From Burhinus oedicnemus (Eukaryota; Chordata; Aves; Charadriiformes; Burhinidae), in the NCBI GenBank assembly GCA_008921705.1, contig VFFE01006859.1, positions 114,444 to 178,443 on the forward strand: DNA of 64,000 bases. Reading direction: 5' to 3'. A program made the translations under genes and the position numbers. Below are positions 24,201 through 39,200 of this stretch, piece after piece. The notes under the pieces were generated by a model. The model was not told the DNA's origin. It did no database searches and saw nothing but the letters and a program-made list of their open reading frames with translations. Numbering within the stretch: position 1 is the first letter of the stretch; the number at the start of each line of letters is the position of its first letter.

Positions 24201-27200
24201 ATGTGAAAGCCAGATGAAGCAACCTTTGGAATGTGAAGAATCATTAAAAATTTTACGATGTTCAACATCATCTACTGTTAAGACCGTATTCAGTACTTGG
24301 GTAAAAATCAAAGATTCACAGTTTATTAAGCATTTTATTCCTTGTGATACAGTATTTACAGAGAACAGAGAATAGCAAATAGGTAACAGATCTTATTCAT
24401 CAAAATCCTTCCCTATCAAATTACCTTAGCCAATAAAAAATAAATCTTTCATTTCAGAAATCACAAGATCTTCTGCTCTACAGACTGCTAAAATAAAAAA
24501 TAATTACTTTGGATGACCAGAGGAATTTTCAGGTGTGGATTTATCCCACAGAAGCTTTAAGCACTTAACTGAAGCATCTAAAATAGGACCCTTCTTCTGC
24601 CTGGATCATTGTCATAGAATCATAGAATGATTTAGGTTGGAAGGGACTTTAAAGATCATCTAGTTCCAACCCCCCTGCCATGGGCAAGGACACCCCCTAG
24701 TAGACCAGATTGCTCAAAGCCTGTGTAACAAAAATGGTTATTTTAATCAGAATGTGATTCATACCTTACATTTGTCAGTGGAATCTCCATCTGAATATAA
24801 CTACCTCCTACCATCTACTTAAGGCAATTAGGGTCCCAGTTTAGGTATTTCAGATAAGAATCTAAAATTAGGCTATATCCAAACCTTTATTGGGTCAGAA
24901 GAGGAGCGGGGCAAAGGTCAGCAAATTAGAGATGCACATCTTTTGTAGATGGTCTCAACTCCAGGAAACTCCTGTTACTTTTAGCATTACTAAGTTTGCA
25001 ACACAGAGAAATGGATTTAAAGAACAAGAAGCTCATAAAGAATTCTCATGAAGAGCGTGCAATTGTAATGACTATTCCTGTACTTAATACTTACCAGGTT
25101 GGCCATCACAATAGTATCAACCACGACAGGATTATTCTTTGTGCCCAAAGTGAACTGTAACCCTCGAGGAGGTTGTCCAGTTGTCACATCAAAGCAATGT
25201 CCTTCAAGCAATATATATTCTAGTTCATATTCTGCTATAACTGTCCCTTTTATCTGCGGAAGAAACATTTAATGAATAAATGTCATTTAACTACGTGGGA
25301 AAAGCAACATATTACAATGACAAACATGTTGTATGGTATTTACCTCAACTAAATTCAATTCTCACACAAAAGAGAAAGGCCCTTCCAGAAGGAATTTCAC
25401 TCAATTTTAAAACAGGTATCCCAGATAAAGAGGATGAATCACTGTCTGGAGGGACCTTCTCTCCATTGGCCACGAAGGAAGCTGAGGCATCTCAGCTTTG
25501 GTAAGGTAAATCCCAACCTTTATTTTCACAATACACCTTCCAAATACACAGCTTTGGTTGATCAAACACCCTCAATACTTTGCGTAAGCTTTGTGACTGA
25601 AACAAATCTAGTGACTTTGAAGCTGAGGGATTAAAAATAATTAAAAAATTGTGAACTAAAAAAAGAGTCACATATATTTTAATACATATTAATAAACACC
25701 CACATATTCAGGTTTATTTGAAGATTTACCTAGGTTAATCCTATTACTACCAAAAATATATTAAAAAAAATAAAAGAGAAATAGAAAGCTAACACACAGA
25801 ATCCCTTAATTGCTTTATTTTTATCTCAAAAAAATAGTATTTCTGTAAACATTATAAAGCTCAACATAGCAGATAAATTGCTTTTACTTGTACTCTGCAT
25901 TCTGATTTTTTCTGTTTCATTGCTTTCTTTTAAGACTTTTTTTTTTTTAAAGATACAACGTGAAAAAAATATGATGAAAATAAAAATGGTAAAATACTGA
26001 CTAAATAAACAATTACCACAGAAAATATTTCCGGAAAACAGACACAAAAAATCTCACAATATTTCCATTTCCCTCTTGAGGTAGACGGTCCAACACAAGT
26101 TTTATAATGTTTACAAACTACTACTTACATCCTGTAAATGAATGTTATCGAGATCACAGGAACTGTTCACTACTTCAACCAACCAGCTTTCAGGTGTGAT
26201 CATGTTTAGAGTCAAAAGGGGTGATTCTGGCAATTCTAGGAATTTTGCCACAGGTTCAGAAGGAAGGTGCTTGTTGATCCCGTAAGTTAATTCTGGTTCC
26301 AGAACAAAACGATAGAAGCTGTTGAAAAAGAAGTGTTTAAAAAAAAAAGCACACATTTACTGAAGCATCAAGTTGCAAACATGAAGTTCTAAAATACTTC
26401 AAAATATAGTGAATGTTTACCAAATTAATGGTGTTTGCAGGCACAGTAGCTCCCTATTCTTTTGGAATATTGTCAGACAATACCTACAGCATCTAAAATG
26501 GGCAGGTAGATGAACACAGATCTGTTCGCTTTTGATAATTTTTTGCTGTGAAAGTGCATAGTTCCCATTAACATTCTAAACAGCTGGGAAGGTGAATACC
26601 CAAGAGGCACATCTAAACATCTTGACTGTGAACCACCTTGAATTCTCAGAATCTGTATCACTAAACTAAGCAGAAGGACTAATCTCTGCTGGAAGAAGAG
26701 AGTCTTTGGGAACAGCTCCTGATACTAGCAGCAGCAAAGACAGAGAGCAGAAGAAAGGAGGGGTCCCTCTATTCCTCTCCAGCTCTTACCTCATTTATTC
26801 CACAGGTAAAAGTTCCTTGCAACAACAAAATAATGATGATTTTCTTCCTGACCAAGTTAGGCAGACAATCCCCCTCTGCAAGTTTTCACAGGCATGACAG
26901 AGCACTGGAACAGGCTGCCCAGGGAGGTTGTGGAGTCCCCTTCTCTGGAGATTTTCAAGACCTGCCTGGATGCAGTCTTGAGTAATGTGCTCTAGGCATT
27001 CCTGCGTCATCAGGGGAGCTGGACTAGATGGTCTCTAGAGGTCCCTTCCAACTCTGAAAATTCCGTGATTCTGTGATTTCTCTAAGGATTGTTTATTAGA
27101 GGTGCCTTTGATGGACTAGATCACTTCCCTGTGATCCCATGCTTGACACCTTAGAATTAGAATTTTTCTCCAGACAAGTGCAAACTGCTTAGGCAACATT

Positions 27201-30200
27201 CAACTTATATTCAAAGAAACTAACTAATACAACAAAAGAATTCAGAAACACAAACCACTGTTTGTTTTTTAAGGGAATATACACTGTTTTTCCAAACCAA
27301 GCAAGATCATACACTTGTAAGAAAAGATATAAACTACTTACCTCTTCAGTGGCACTTCTGACAGCTTAGACCTGCAGTTCAAAAACAACCTGAGTTTCAC
27401 ATTGATAATATCTTTGAGTACCTACAGAAAAAAAAAAAAAAAATCTCTGTAAAAAATGGTTCTTGGTAATCACCAAACTTTGAAAATAAGCCAAAGTTAT
27501 TCTTGCGACGTCCTGTCATTTCTCAGACTTCAGTAGAAATCACAAACGTTTTTAAGTTCTAAATTTATCTGTATATTAAGGGATGTTGTCAGATATTCCA
27601 AATAAAGATCTGACCTTTTCTAAAACTGCATGATTTAGCATATGATATTCTCGATAGTCATAATGTTAGTTTTCCCTTAGTGATGCAGTTTTTTTAAAGA
27701 GCAGCTATCCCCTTTTTCCAATGCTTGAGTAAATTATATTAACTTTCTTATACTGTGTTTCCTAGAAGATTTTAAAGCACTTGAAAGTCTGTAAGTACAA
27801 CACATGCCTTTTATTCAATAACCAATCTTAAAACAATGACTTTCACTCTTATTAAACTAGTTGTATACAGTAAATTGTTGAATAAAGCTCAGAGAATTAT
27901 TTTAATACTTAATTACTTAATAGTTTTAAGTATCAACAATAGATTAATGATGTGTTAAACTATTCAATTACCTTCAAAACATTCCACTAAGTTAAAATAT
28001 TTCTACTTCTTTCTCAGTTTCTTCATCTGTTAATTTCTAAAATACTAATCTTCTGGATGCTGTTACATAGGAACCATAATATTAGGACAGTTTTTCTTAT
28101 TTTTGTGAGCAGTGTATTTTGTTTAAGTTAACAAAGTTATTCATTTCTTTAAAGCACTCTTAAAAACTTTTACCAGGTTATCTTAATTTCTGTGGTTTCT
28201 GATCCAAAGTGCTTATTTGAAAGCATAAAGCAGCTGTGTCTACCTTTATGGACATTATTAGAAAAGCAAACAAGATATTAAAGCTAAGTTAAAATACTGA
28301 CACCACTAAGGTTAAAACCTAAAATTACTATAACAGCAAGTAAATTGGGAACAAAGCAAGACAATGGTCATCCTTAAATCTCTCTTTTATTATAACCTGT
28401 TTTTTCTTTCCTGAGTTCAATCCATGGCTACGCATATTCTTTACTATAGTGCCACAACTTTACATAGTCCTAGGGACCTGTTCTGCTCCTAGTTTCTCAT
28501 TCACATCCTGTGTGTCACCTGAATACCATCACTGAAAAACTACTGAGCGAAGAATACAGACTAGGGAATGGCATAAGGGTGAGAACAAGTGAAGAAGCAG
28601 GAAATGAGAACCCAACAGCACTGGAAGCATAAGAAGGGAAAGTATTATGTGACGTGGGCTAAAGATCACCAAAATCAAATCAGAGGTCAAAGTCACTCAA
28701 GTATCTCTCTATCTATCTCTCTATCATTCAAAATATAAAGCATCTGTAACCAGTGCTAGCTGGTCTCATCTACTAAAACATACCCAGAATTTTCAACATT
28801 AAATAAAACAATTTCTCAAATAAAGATGTTGCATCCAAAATGATGTAAACCTGTATTGGACTTTATCTTCAAACAAGACAAAACCATTATCTCAATAGTA
28901 AGAAGTATAGTTCAGCAACCTGCATTGATAGGTGGTTGTGTGCAGAATGAAATGATCTTGAAAAAGACTGAGGTATCATCCTAATTCATCAGCTGATGAT
29001 AAAATTTAGTATAGTATCATAGCCAAAAGAGTAATGCCATTCTTAATTAATATTTCAAAGGAATTTAAATAGGAAATGACAAGGCAAGAATGCATTATCT
29101 CTCTGTTTTCCAACAATGCAACTTCTGGAATACTGAATTTGGTTTTGTTATTTAGGGCTTATGGGGACACCAAAAGCCAGGGCATTCAAGTCAACCCATG
29201 AAAATGGTTGCAAGACTGGAAAGCCTCTTTTACAGCAGGTTATTTGAAGAGTTCAGTCTGTTTACTTTAAATCAGAAAATCCGAAGAAGAATATGGAAAT
29301 TCAGTTCAGGGACTATTTCATACTGTAAAAAAATGGCTGGATTATTTCAGTTTACTATGATTGAAAATTATTTAAGAGCAAGTTTTTATTTTGCATGTGC
29401 AGTCACTTTGCAAAATGCTTACTGTAAGTTACCACAACTCATCTGAAAAGCATTAACTCACTAAACCACGATTATTCAACCAATCACTTGGAATTGTGAA
29501 CATCAGCATAATACGAACCATCTACACTGAAAACAAACTCTTATAATAGAATCTTCAACAGAACTAGCAAAATGATGAGAAGATGAATGCTTACAGCATG
29601 GAGCTAAATAAAAATCTGAATTCCAAGTCTGAGTTTAACAGGTTCATTAGCCACTGGAACAGCTCAGTAGAAGCTGTGATCTGTACTCAACCGCTTGATA
29701 ATACTTAAATTAGGATCAGATTAAAAAATTGCTTTTTACTTCAAATGTTAATTGATAAAAAGAAGTCCTATGACCTGTGTTATATAGGAAATCAGACTAG
29801 ATTATCAAAAGGGGCTCCTTCAGAGATTCCTATCACTTTAAGGATGGAATAAGAGCTTCTCCCTGAAGACAGAAAGAACCAAGAAAAAAAGGCAGAAGGC
29901 AATTGACAGAAAAAAAGAAAAGGTCTGATTTTTCTCTCCACATTTTTGAGTTCTTTGACAGTTACTGGAACAAGAAAAAAAAAGTAGATGATCCTAAGAA
30001 TTACATACTGCCGGAGTAAAGCAGTTAGGCTAGGGGACATGTAGTTTGTTCAGTGGCATCACATATAATATTTTTTCAGCTGGTTTTGGTGAACCATCAG
30101 AAAAAAAAAAAAATCTTCAATTTTGTCCTCATTTTTAGAAGAAGGAATTTCTACTTTTTTTTTTTTTGAGATCTGATGCGGTACAACCCGGGTCAAGTTA

Positions 30201-33200
30201 TGGCTAGTATTTAAAGACCTACTGTAGACAGTGACTGTTGTCTTCTCTGGAAATATTCAATGATGAAGTCTATGATAAAACTTTTTGAAAAAGGGAAAAC
30301 ATAGGTTATATGGAAAGTTCTACCTGCCTCCCTCTGGAGAGGATATAGAGCAGTTCTTACGATACAATCCATTATATATTTTTAAAACAGATAAAAGCCT
30401 TGGCTCTGCTCTCATTCATGCTCTGACTCATACCTTGCCTCTGTCCTTAAATTTCCACTTTCACAGACTAAGCAGTAAAGTTTAGATTACAGTCTACCTA
30501 TAGTCACCTATATATAGCAAGATAATCAGAAAGGCATTCATTTAGGAACTTTGAGCTTGGGGCTTGCTGTATATGTATGCATGTTTTGTCTACACCAGGA
30601 GGTGGTGGCTTTCCAGATAAGTAGATATATTTTTTTTTAAAATTTTCAGGTTATTTTATTTTTCATTTAAAAATAATAATATAAAAATAAAAATAAATTT
30701 CATCCATATTAAAATATTTCTGATTTGTTTAGTTTTAACAGCATTTCATTATTCTCTGCTAAGTGTTGGCTTCTTCAATAAGATTATAGCTCCTATGAAT
30801 CAAGTAGTAGCTGTGATGACTGAATAGTTTGGTACACCACGAGAGTCATTTGCCTAGGCATGCATTAGGGAAGATACTGCTCATTAGGGAGCCTGTTGCG
30901 GTAGGAGGAATGGAGGCTTCTCATCTGAGCTACAGGTCCTTGATGCTACTTAACCATAACATGAACTTCTGGCTGAATCAACAGAGTTTCCAGTCAGTTC
31001 CAAAAATAAAATATTTTCATTTGGTAATATCAAGCTTTCATTTTAACTGAGAATGGTGAAATGAAAGATCTGGTTCTAGAGTAAAGCTAGTATTTCAGAG
31101 TCTTGAAATGTTAGAATTTTCATGAATTTTTAAAATGTTTTCTTTGCTTCACTATTATGTATGAAGAATGAGTGGATGCTTAAACATTTGATACAAAAGC
31201 CATAAAAGGGTATGAAAATGGGAGGGGAAAAAGCAATGTAAGAATTTATGAAACTTTCATAATTACTGCAGAGAAAATATAAAACAGGATGCAGCAAAAA
31301 TCAAGTTACAGGCTTCAGAACTGTAACAGACCATAAAGAGAAGACAAAATTTACATTTTTATGGGAAACTATAAAGGAACCTGAGGTAGAGTGATATCCT
31401 ACAGCTAATGAAAAAAGAAAATCATTTTAGCAGCTATGTTTTTAGGAAAGTTTCTCTTTAGATGATCAATAACTACACACAATAGAAGACGACTAGATAT
31501 ACTTGGTAGCATTAATCAACTGAGAAATACCCTTCCAAGAGCTGAAAGGTTTATAGTCCAATCTTCTTATGATGATATTACAGGTCAGATTTAGACCACC
31601 TCATTTAGGTACCCTGGAAAACTAAGGTGATTTGCTTTAACGGAAAGAAGCATATGCTTCTTAAGATTTTTGAGATGGGAGATCCTTTCCCTCTATATTA
31701 CACAGACAATCTCCTCCTTTTCTTCTATTGACTATAAAAAGCATTTATGGACTCATTTTTAAGAGGACTGGTTCATGGGGCATCTGAATTTTAATTGCAA
31801 ATACTGCATTTACAATGATGAATTAGATCATCCTCAACTTTTAATATGAAGTTAAATAACCAAATATGTATTTTTAAAAATATCTAAATTTTTTTTATCC
31901 CTTTACTATACTGTACATGGAAATTAGAAAAAGTTTAGTACAAATTAAACTACAAATATGCAAATTAAAAGAAATGACCACCATCTTACAATCAATAAAT
32001 GAGCCATCTTCTGTGCTTCTCTTGTCAATGGATCCACAATAGCAATAACATCATAGAATGGTTCATTCTGTTGGGGATCGACTTTTACTACGCTGTTAAA
32101 AAAAAATTAATAAATAAGTGACATGAAAACTCAAAATTGAATTTGTGGAAATAACAAACACTTTCAGGCACAGATTTGTAATATCAGATGCACTTTAGAT
32201 TTTACTGCTCATGAAGATGTTTCCCTCATTTCAAGTAGTAATCATTGCTCCATGTGATATCACTAGGAAAGCTAAAAGCGAACAGGAATTAAAAATCTAG
32301 CATTACTCTACATTGTTCTATACTGGTTATTGATTAAATACAGGCCCCACAACAAAATTAATAAAGTAAACGGAAAACACACAGCAAAATTTTTAAAATG
32401 GCCTTTTTGTCACTGGTTACAGTTTCCTTCACTGATATCTAGAATCATCAGATTTGACAAGTGATGGCAGTGACACAATTTTTAAAAAACAGTGGAAAAA
32501 ATGGCAACTGACAGGTGTGAAACTTGATAGGCTGGATTAGCTTTATGCATTCTGGAAAGTAATTTAGTTTGATAAACTTGATTAGACTAAGTCAAAGAGA
32601 CCCTACTTAAAGTGGTCTGGATCTACAGGAAGGAAATGTTAGTAAACCTCATTTACAAGAAAACAATGTGCTGTAAATATACAAAATGGACTATCTGAAT
32701 TTCTTTTCCACAAAAAATATGCCTAGAAATGTGACTACCGTTAGTGAGTCAAACTCCTTCCGCTATGGTAGTAACATAGTATTAACTATTATTAGTGTAA
32801 CTTTGGAAAAGGTATTAGCCACTTCAAACAGGCTACTACCAATTTCACTCCTTGTATTTTCAACAACAGGGCCAGCCCGTCGGCACAGCACACTAGAGCA
32901 CCTTTACCAATAAAAAGAAGTAGGGATTTGGAAATAGCATTACAAAAAATTTTATTTTGATCTTGGTTCTTATGTTATCATATGTCCTTTTAAAAAATGT
33001 ACCTGTCTGCTCCAGAAAGCTTGCCCCTGCTAAGCTTAAATTAAAAACAGCTACCCTTAGTAACCCATTACAAAGAGGACAGGATTCACAGATGCACATC
33101 TTGGCGTTTTAGATCTCATTCATTAACAATGACAACAAAAAACCACAGTTAGGGCATATTCCCTTTCTAAATCTAGGATCAAAACCACAAGGAGCCAACA

Positions 33201-36200
33201 TACTAATATGAGCTGGCCAAGTGTAAATCTCTTAGCTGATCTGTTCAGTTTTTCTTAAGGAATTAGGTGCTAATGAGCCGTATTAATTTGCATTTGAATG
33301 TAATCTAGGTGTATTAGCTGTGTATTTAGCTGTGGTCAAGAATGACACTACTAAGCCACAAACTGTTATATGGGTATAAGCCTTGACAATAGTACTCAAT
33401 ATCCACAAACAGGAAAAGTTGTGCTAGAGTTTTCCACATTAATGAAAATTAGTGGGGGCTTCTTTTAGCTCTAATCTGTGAAACTACTTCTAACATTTTA
33501 GTAAATGTACGGCCTCCAAGTTTTCTAACTCCAGATCACCACTTTTGTTCACACAAACTGTAATCACTCTTTTTTTCAGCAAAGGATAAAGCTGGAAAAT
33601 CATTAGGTATTACTAATTAATTTATTAAGAAAGAGATAAAGATGCATTATGCTAGGGCAGATGAACAGGTTGTTCATACAACCATTGAATCAACAACTTC
33701 TTTTAAAACTGGAATGCTTACTCAAGTTTCTGAAGACCTTATGTAGTCATCAGTATATTCTAATTTTAATATGAAAGTACTGTAAGTGCATTATCATGAC
33801 AGACAGAACTTACCTGTGCTGTTCTTTGAGTAATTCAGTATCTTGTCTCATCTCTGTTTTAGGCAAAGATGACAGTAGGGCATCTATTTTCATAATCAAA
33901 TCACTGCCACTATATTATTTCATTAGAAAAGGAGTAAAACATTCACATTTTACTATATGTCTGTCTGCATAAGGGACATTTAAAAAGCCCACATCCCAAA
34001 CCTGGACTTTTTAGAACAATTATCACCTCAAGAATTGTAGCTTTGAGTAAAATCATTAGCATGACAATGCCCAAGAATCACTACTGCCTTAGAGCTTGTG
34101 AACTGTACGCTTCTCAAAATCAAGTGATACAGAATTAGTAGAATTACCATTCAGCCTCACAGTTTGCATGGCACAATCTGCCGACATTTATAGCTCTTTA
34201 TTCCCTTTTTTGCAATTTTTTCCCTTTGTGACAATGTCTAGGAACAGACATAAATGAACAAGTTTCAAGTTTACTTGGCCACATCTTTTAATTTTTTTGG
34301 TATTTCTTAACCTTAGTAGTTCTATTTCAGTATCTCTGAAACACAGAAAGTCAATAGATATTGTAAAAATAATACAATTTTGCTCTCTTCTTTGTACACA
34401 AACTGGATCCTTAGATTAAAAGCTGGCTAGAACTCATCACTCAGTTCTTCAATTAACAGATGTGTGAACATTGTCTAGCAGGATGTCAGAGCACCACATC
34501 TGCCCACGCCTCTACAGGCTCCTTTTCTAATGATTCACAAAGATACTGCACTTTCCTACTTCGAATATCAATAACCAGATATTACTGTGGTTTTAAGATG
34601 CACTGGATTTTATTAAGCTTATTACTATTTATAACTACTCTTAAGTAAACAAAAGCTAGTAGAAATTGTTTACAGTTAGCTGTACTCATCTCTTAGTTGT
34701 AAGTACAGTGAGAATAAAATATTTGGAGTGATTTAGCAGAGCTGCACACATGTTCTGAGGAAAGTTGGAGAGGATATGATCCTTTGGACACGCAGTGGTC
34801 TTTTGTGCCTTAGCCTCATCACACATATGACCAATGATGAGAAGGTGCATGTCTCTTGAATAACACAGAGTGCCTTTTTTAATGCTCTGTGCTGTAACGA
34901 GGTACCAAAGAGTCTGTCAGCAGCAGGGTAAATGACACATGCAGTTGAAAGACAGCATATACAGTTTATATATACCGTGGAAAACTATGATAAATAGCAT
35001 AATTAGCCAACCATAAAGGTGATACAAAATTTAGCATATATGCCATTTCTCCTAGAAAACAGGGCAAAGGTTTGAGTAGGTAAGTATACTAAGTCAGGGG
35101 AATGCTAAAAAGGAAATGAGGGATTGTTAAACCTGTCTAGGTAGAAGTACTCGGATGCTAATTAAGAGGATAGCAAATGTATAGCACACAAACAACAAAC
35201 GCTTTGAGTGCATGTACAGTGTATATATATGAGTATATAGTATGAAGAGTTCTGTGACTATGTATTTGAACCTTTGTTCATATTTCCCATGCAAAAGGAT
35301 TAGTAATTTGTCACAGGCAATAAACAAAACAGTATATTGTAAAGCCTCAAAATACAAAAGAATTTTACCTTTTACTACTGTTCCCCATCTCTTTGACAAT
35401 AGCTTTAATCTTCTCCGCTGAGGTACTGTATGTTATTTTTTCTAACAAATTAAAGTCTTCTGCATAGAATTCATTCTCACCTAAAGGACCCAGTACCTTA
35501 GACAGAGAAAAAGTGTTCCTAAGCGTAGAATCTCCCAACAATATTTCTTCAGTAAGGAAAAATATACTAATATATTTAAATGAATGCACAATATTCAATA
35601 TGCAACCTCCAGCCCTATATACATCAATATTATTAACTATATAGTACTGAAGTGTATAGTAACTATGCAGGATTAGGCTTTTACAGTTATGTAATTACAT
35701 TTAATTATCAATCACAAAGAACAGCTGCAATGGAAATATCCATGATATTTTTCATTACACATACCTATGTAAAGGAGTACACTATTTAGAAATAACACAT
35801 CTAGAGTTTAAGAAAAACCTCTGTTAGGTACATTATTTTAAACTGAAATTCAAATGACTATCTGCCTACCACACTCTTTAGTTGTATAATTCTGTGAACA
35901 CAATCTTAACTTCTCAAGGCTTCTCAGATGAAGCAGAATGGATAGAAAGGAAGAAAAGAGCAAAGGATAAGAAATGCAGGATATGCAGAGACAAAAAACA
36001 GAGCTACTATGTTTTTTGGTGTCTGAAAGAAAAGAAGGTGCCTTGAAGTCTCAGAAAATAGCTTTGAGGATGTTGTTTGGATTTCCTACCCATAGTCTAG
36101 CAGGCTAAACTGACCCAAGTCAACTTCAAGAGCCTACAGGGCTCCCAGGATGTAGAATGTCATGACGCAAATTTGATGGTGAATGCCTCTCTCCCAAAAT

Positions 36201-39200
36201 TCAACTGCTTCCTAGCAATGAGAGGTTATCTAACAGAATTCCACTTTTGAATTTTTTATTAATCTTAATGATGCATGAGATAGAGAAAACCATAGTGTAA
36301 TTATGAAATACCATGGTACTTTTGTAGAAGTCATAATTAGGAAAAAAAAAAAAATTGCTTATAAAACCAAAACTTCAGTGCTGAAATAGCAAGGATAGAA
36401 ATTAAGGATATCCCATGTCTTTTTTAAAAATAATCTTTTAAAGTGAAAACACACTTTCAGATAGATGAATATACATTATCAAATTTATCCAAGTATTTTT
36501 AAGAAACTTATTTCCTCAAAACTTAAATATGACATTATTTGAGCTTTTTCAGGCATAGAAAACAGAAATAACCATTTATAAAATAACATTCCATATTTAG
36601 TTATAGGGGGTTTTTTGACACAAAAAAGCCAACACAGTTCTTTTGTGCTTCATCAACAAAAACGCTTTCTGTGGGTTTGTTAGCGGTGTTTCAGTTGTAT
36701 CTCAGAAGCCATTTATGATGCACAAGAGTAATTAAGAACACAATTTAAAGAGAATTTCCAGTAATGAGATGGCAACATAGTATCTCTATTTCTTTCTAAT
36801 GGTGGAGCAATAAATAGAAAACAGAAAAGATTTAACTCAAAGAGTAGTTTGTATAAATTGTATTTGTAATGTAAGGTATTGACTGTCATTAACAAGTACT
36901 AAATATTGAACCCAATATTGTATTTTTTTATCACAGTTCATCTATAGTCACACTGTAATTAAGTCTATTGGTTTCAGAATATACATACAATAAATTGAAA
37001 CAACAAACCCACTATACTTTTATTTGAACATCAAGAATTAAGACTACGGAACAATTTATAAACAACACGAGTTTTTAGAGCTTGAAATACTACCCTAGTC
37101 AGTGTAATTTATTTTTTACTATATATGCAGTAGTTTATCCTATCATAAATGCGTAAAATATAGGTAACTTCAGGATCAAAATTTATTCTAAAATATCATT
37201 AATAATACATCAAATATTAACCTATTCAGAGAATTTTGTCAGATTAAGTCTTAAATAGCCATGGGAATGACATAAGTGCATCGTAGCTTCAATGGAATGG
37301 AGCTAATAAACAAATTAGGAGTAAACAAAATAAAAAACAAGGCAAACGTTCATACCATTCCCTAACAACAGGCTGCACTTTCTTTAGATTGAAACTGAAG
37401 TTCCAGGAAGTAAAAAGTACCTACAAAAAGACTGAGATGACTTAATTTCTTTCTTACCCTGCCATTGCTCACAACAGCCATTTGCCCAGGAAGCAGCTTA
37501 AGAACCTCCTGGCAGAACATCTGGTGGGTTTTAATTATATCCAGTCCTAAAGTGTTGTACTTCTTCTCAAAAGCATCATCATCCATTCCCTAAAGCAAAG
37601 GCAAAGTATGAGATGGTAGAATGATTAAGCAAAAATAAATTTTGTAACGGCAGAGGTAAGCAAAGATTTTCAAGTTATATGGTAAACAGAAATCAAAATA
37701 AAGCAACAACCTCAACTTCAATGTAAGTAATATAACTATTTGTGCTGAGCCACGGCCTCCCAGTGAGCTAGTGTGCAGCTTTTACCCTTGGGCAATTGTA
37801 AATAATCATGGCAGAATATCTGAGTCTGAGGTTAAACACTTTCTAAGATCCAGCACAAAGTTGCATGAAAAATAACACCCTGTTAACAACTGAACTGCAT
37901 TCTCACCTTTAGGAAAAAGGTATAAAAAAAAAAAATTCATATGACTCTAAACACCTAGCAGCAATTTTAACATGTTCAGTTGATACAGCTTAAACATATT
38001 TCGGGGAAGCCAACATCATCCAGCAAGACATGTAACAAATCAATGTTCAAAGTGGGAAAAAATGCCGGATCTTTGCCATGCTTACAATGGCACTGTACCT
38101 CCTCTGTTAAAATTATCCTGCTATACTAAACTCTACCGATATACATTTCTTCATTAGAAATATACAGACTAAGCAAATAGATTCATTCAGATATAATTAA
38201 TATAACAGAATAAATTAGTAACATGCATGCACTGCTTAATTAGCTACCTCTATGTCTTTCAAAATTTATTAGACAATGAAGTAAGAGCATGACCCAAACA
38301 AGCTAATTAATTTTCCAATATGGTGCCATAGAGTTCTCTAAGTCTTCCAAATCTTCCTACTTAAAAATACTAGAATTTACAGCTCTTTCTGAAATAAAAG
38401 CTGTAGTTTGCAGCTGTTATTTGGTAACTAGGTTCTACTCTATGTGCAAACTTTGAAATAAACAGGATTTGTATTTTAAACCATGGAATTTTCATAGAAA
38501 CACACCAGAATATGTTGGCCAGAAGTATACAATGCTCATTAACCTCAACTGCTTCAGCCTGTGCCTATTACTGCTCACAACCGCAACAGCAAGGTAAAAA
38601 TCGTTACTTCTGCAGTCTTAATTCTTGACAAACATTAATACTGTAATTTTAATTGAGAGCTTTAAAAAACCCCAAACAATTAAAAATTGTTTTAAAACTA
38701 TTAAAAACTATTTTGATCTCAATAATCCAGTGTCCGTACCCTGTATTTTTCAGTACTCTTGTACTTTTTTCCTTTAGAGAAATTCTCTATTCTTCATCAC
38801 ATAAGAGTTGTCAAAAATCCAAATCTGCTTGAGCAGAAACTGTATACAGGTTATAAAATTCATAGCATTTGGCCAAACATTGTTACTCTCAACAAAATCT
38901 CCTTACAATAAAATATATGTAAAATGAAAAACGAAGTAGTCTAATTCAGTTTGCACTCACTGGGGTGAGGAATTTAGCAATTTTAGTTCCAGCAGCAAGG
39001 GATTTTGCTGTCTCTTCCTTAGTGAGTTTACTTAGGAAACTTTTTAAGCTGCTGTTGTTTTGGGTTAGAAAAGTGGTCAAAATTCCTCTTGCAATGGCTG
39101 TGTTATCTTCCTTTATTTTTGATGAAGGATTGTTCAAAATCCCAACTCGTGTATGACTGCTTGTTTTCTGCAAAGAAAAACACAGAATAATACACAATTT

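Noticed and set aside
28706..28727. TCTA/TCTC repeat tract as a functional element or CRISPR-like array
   Set aside because: Simple short microsatellite with no spacers.
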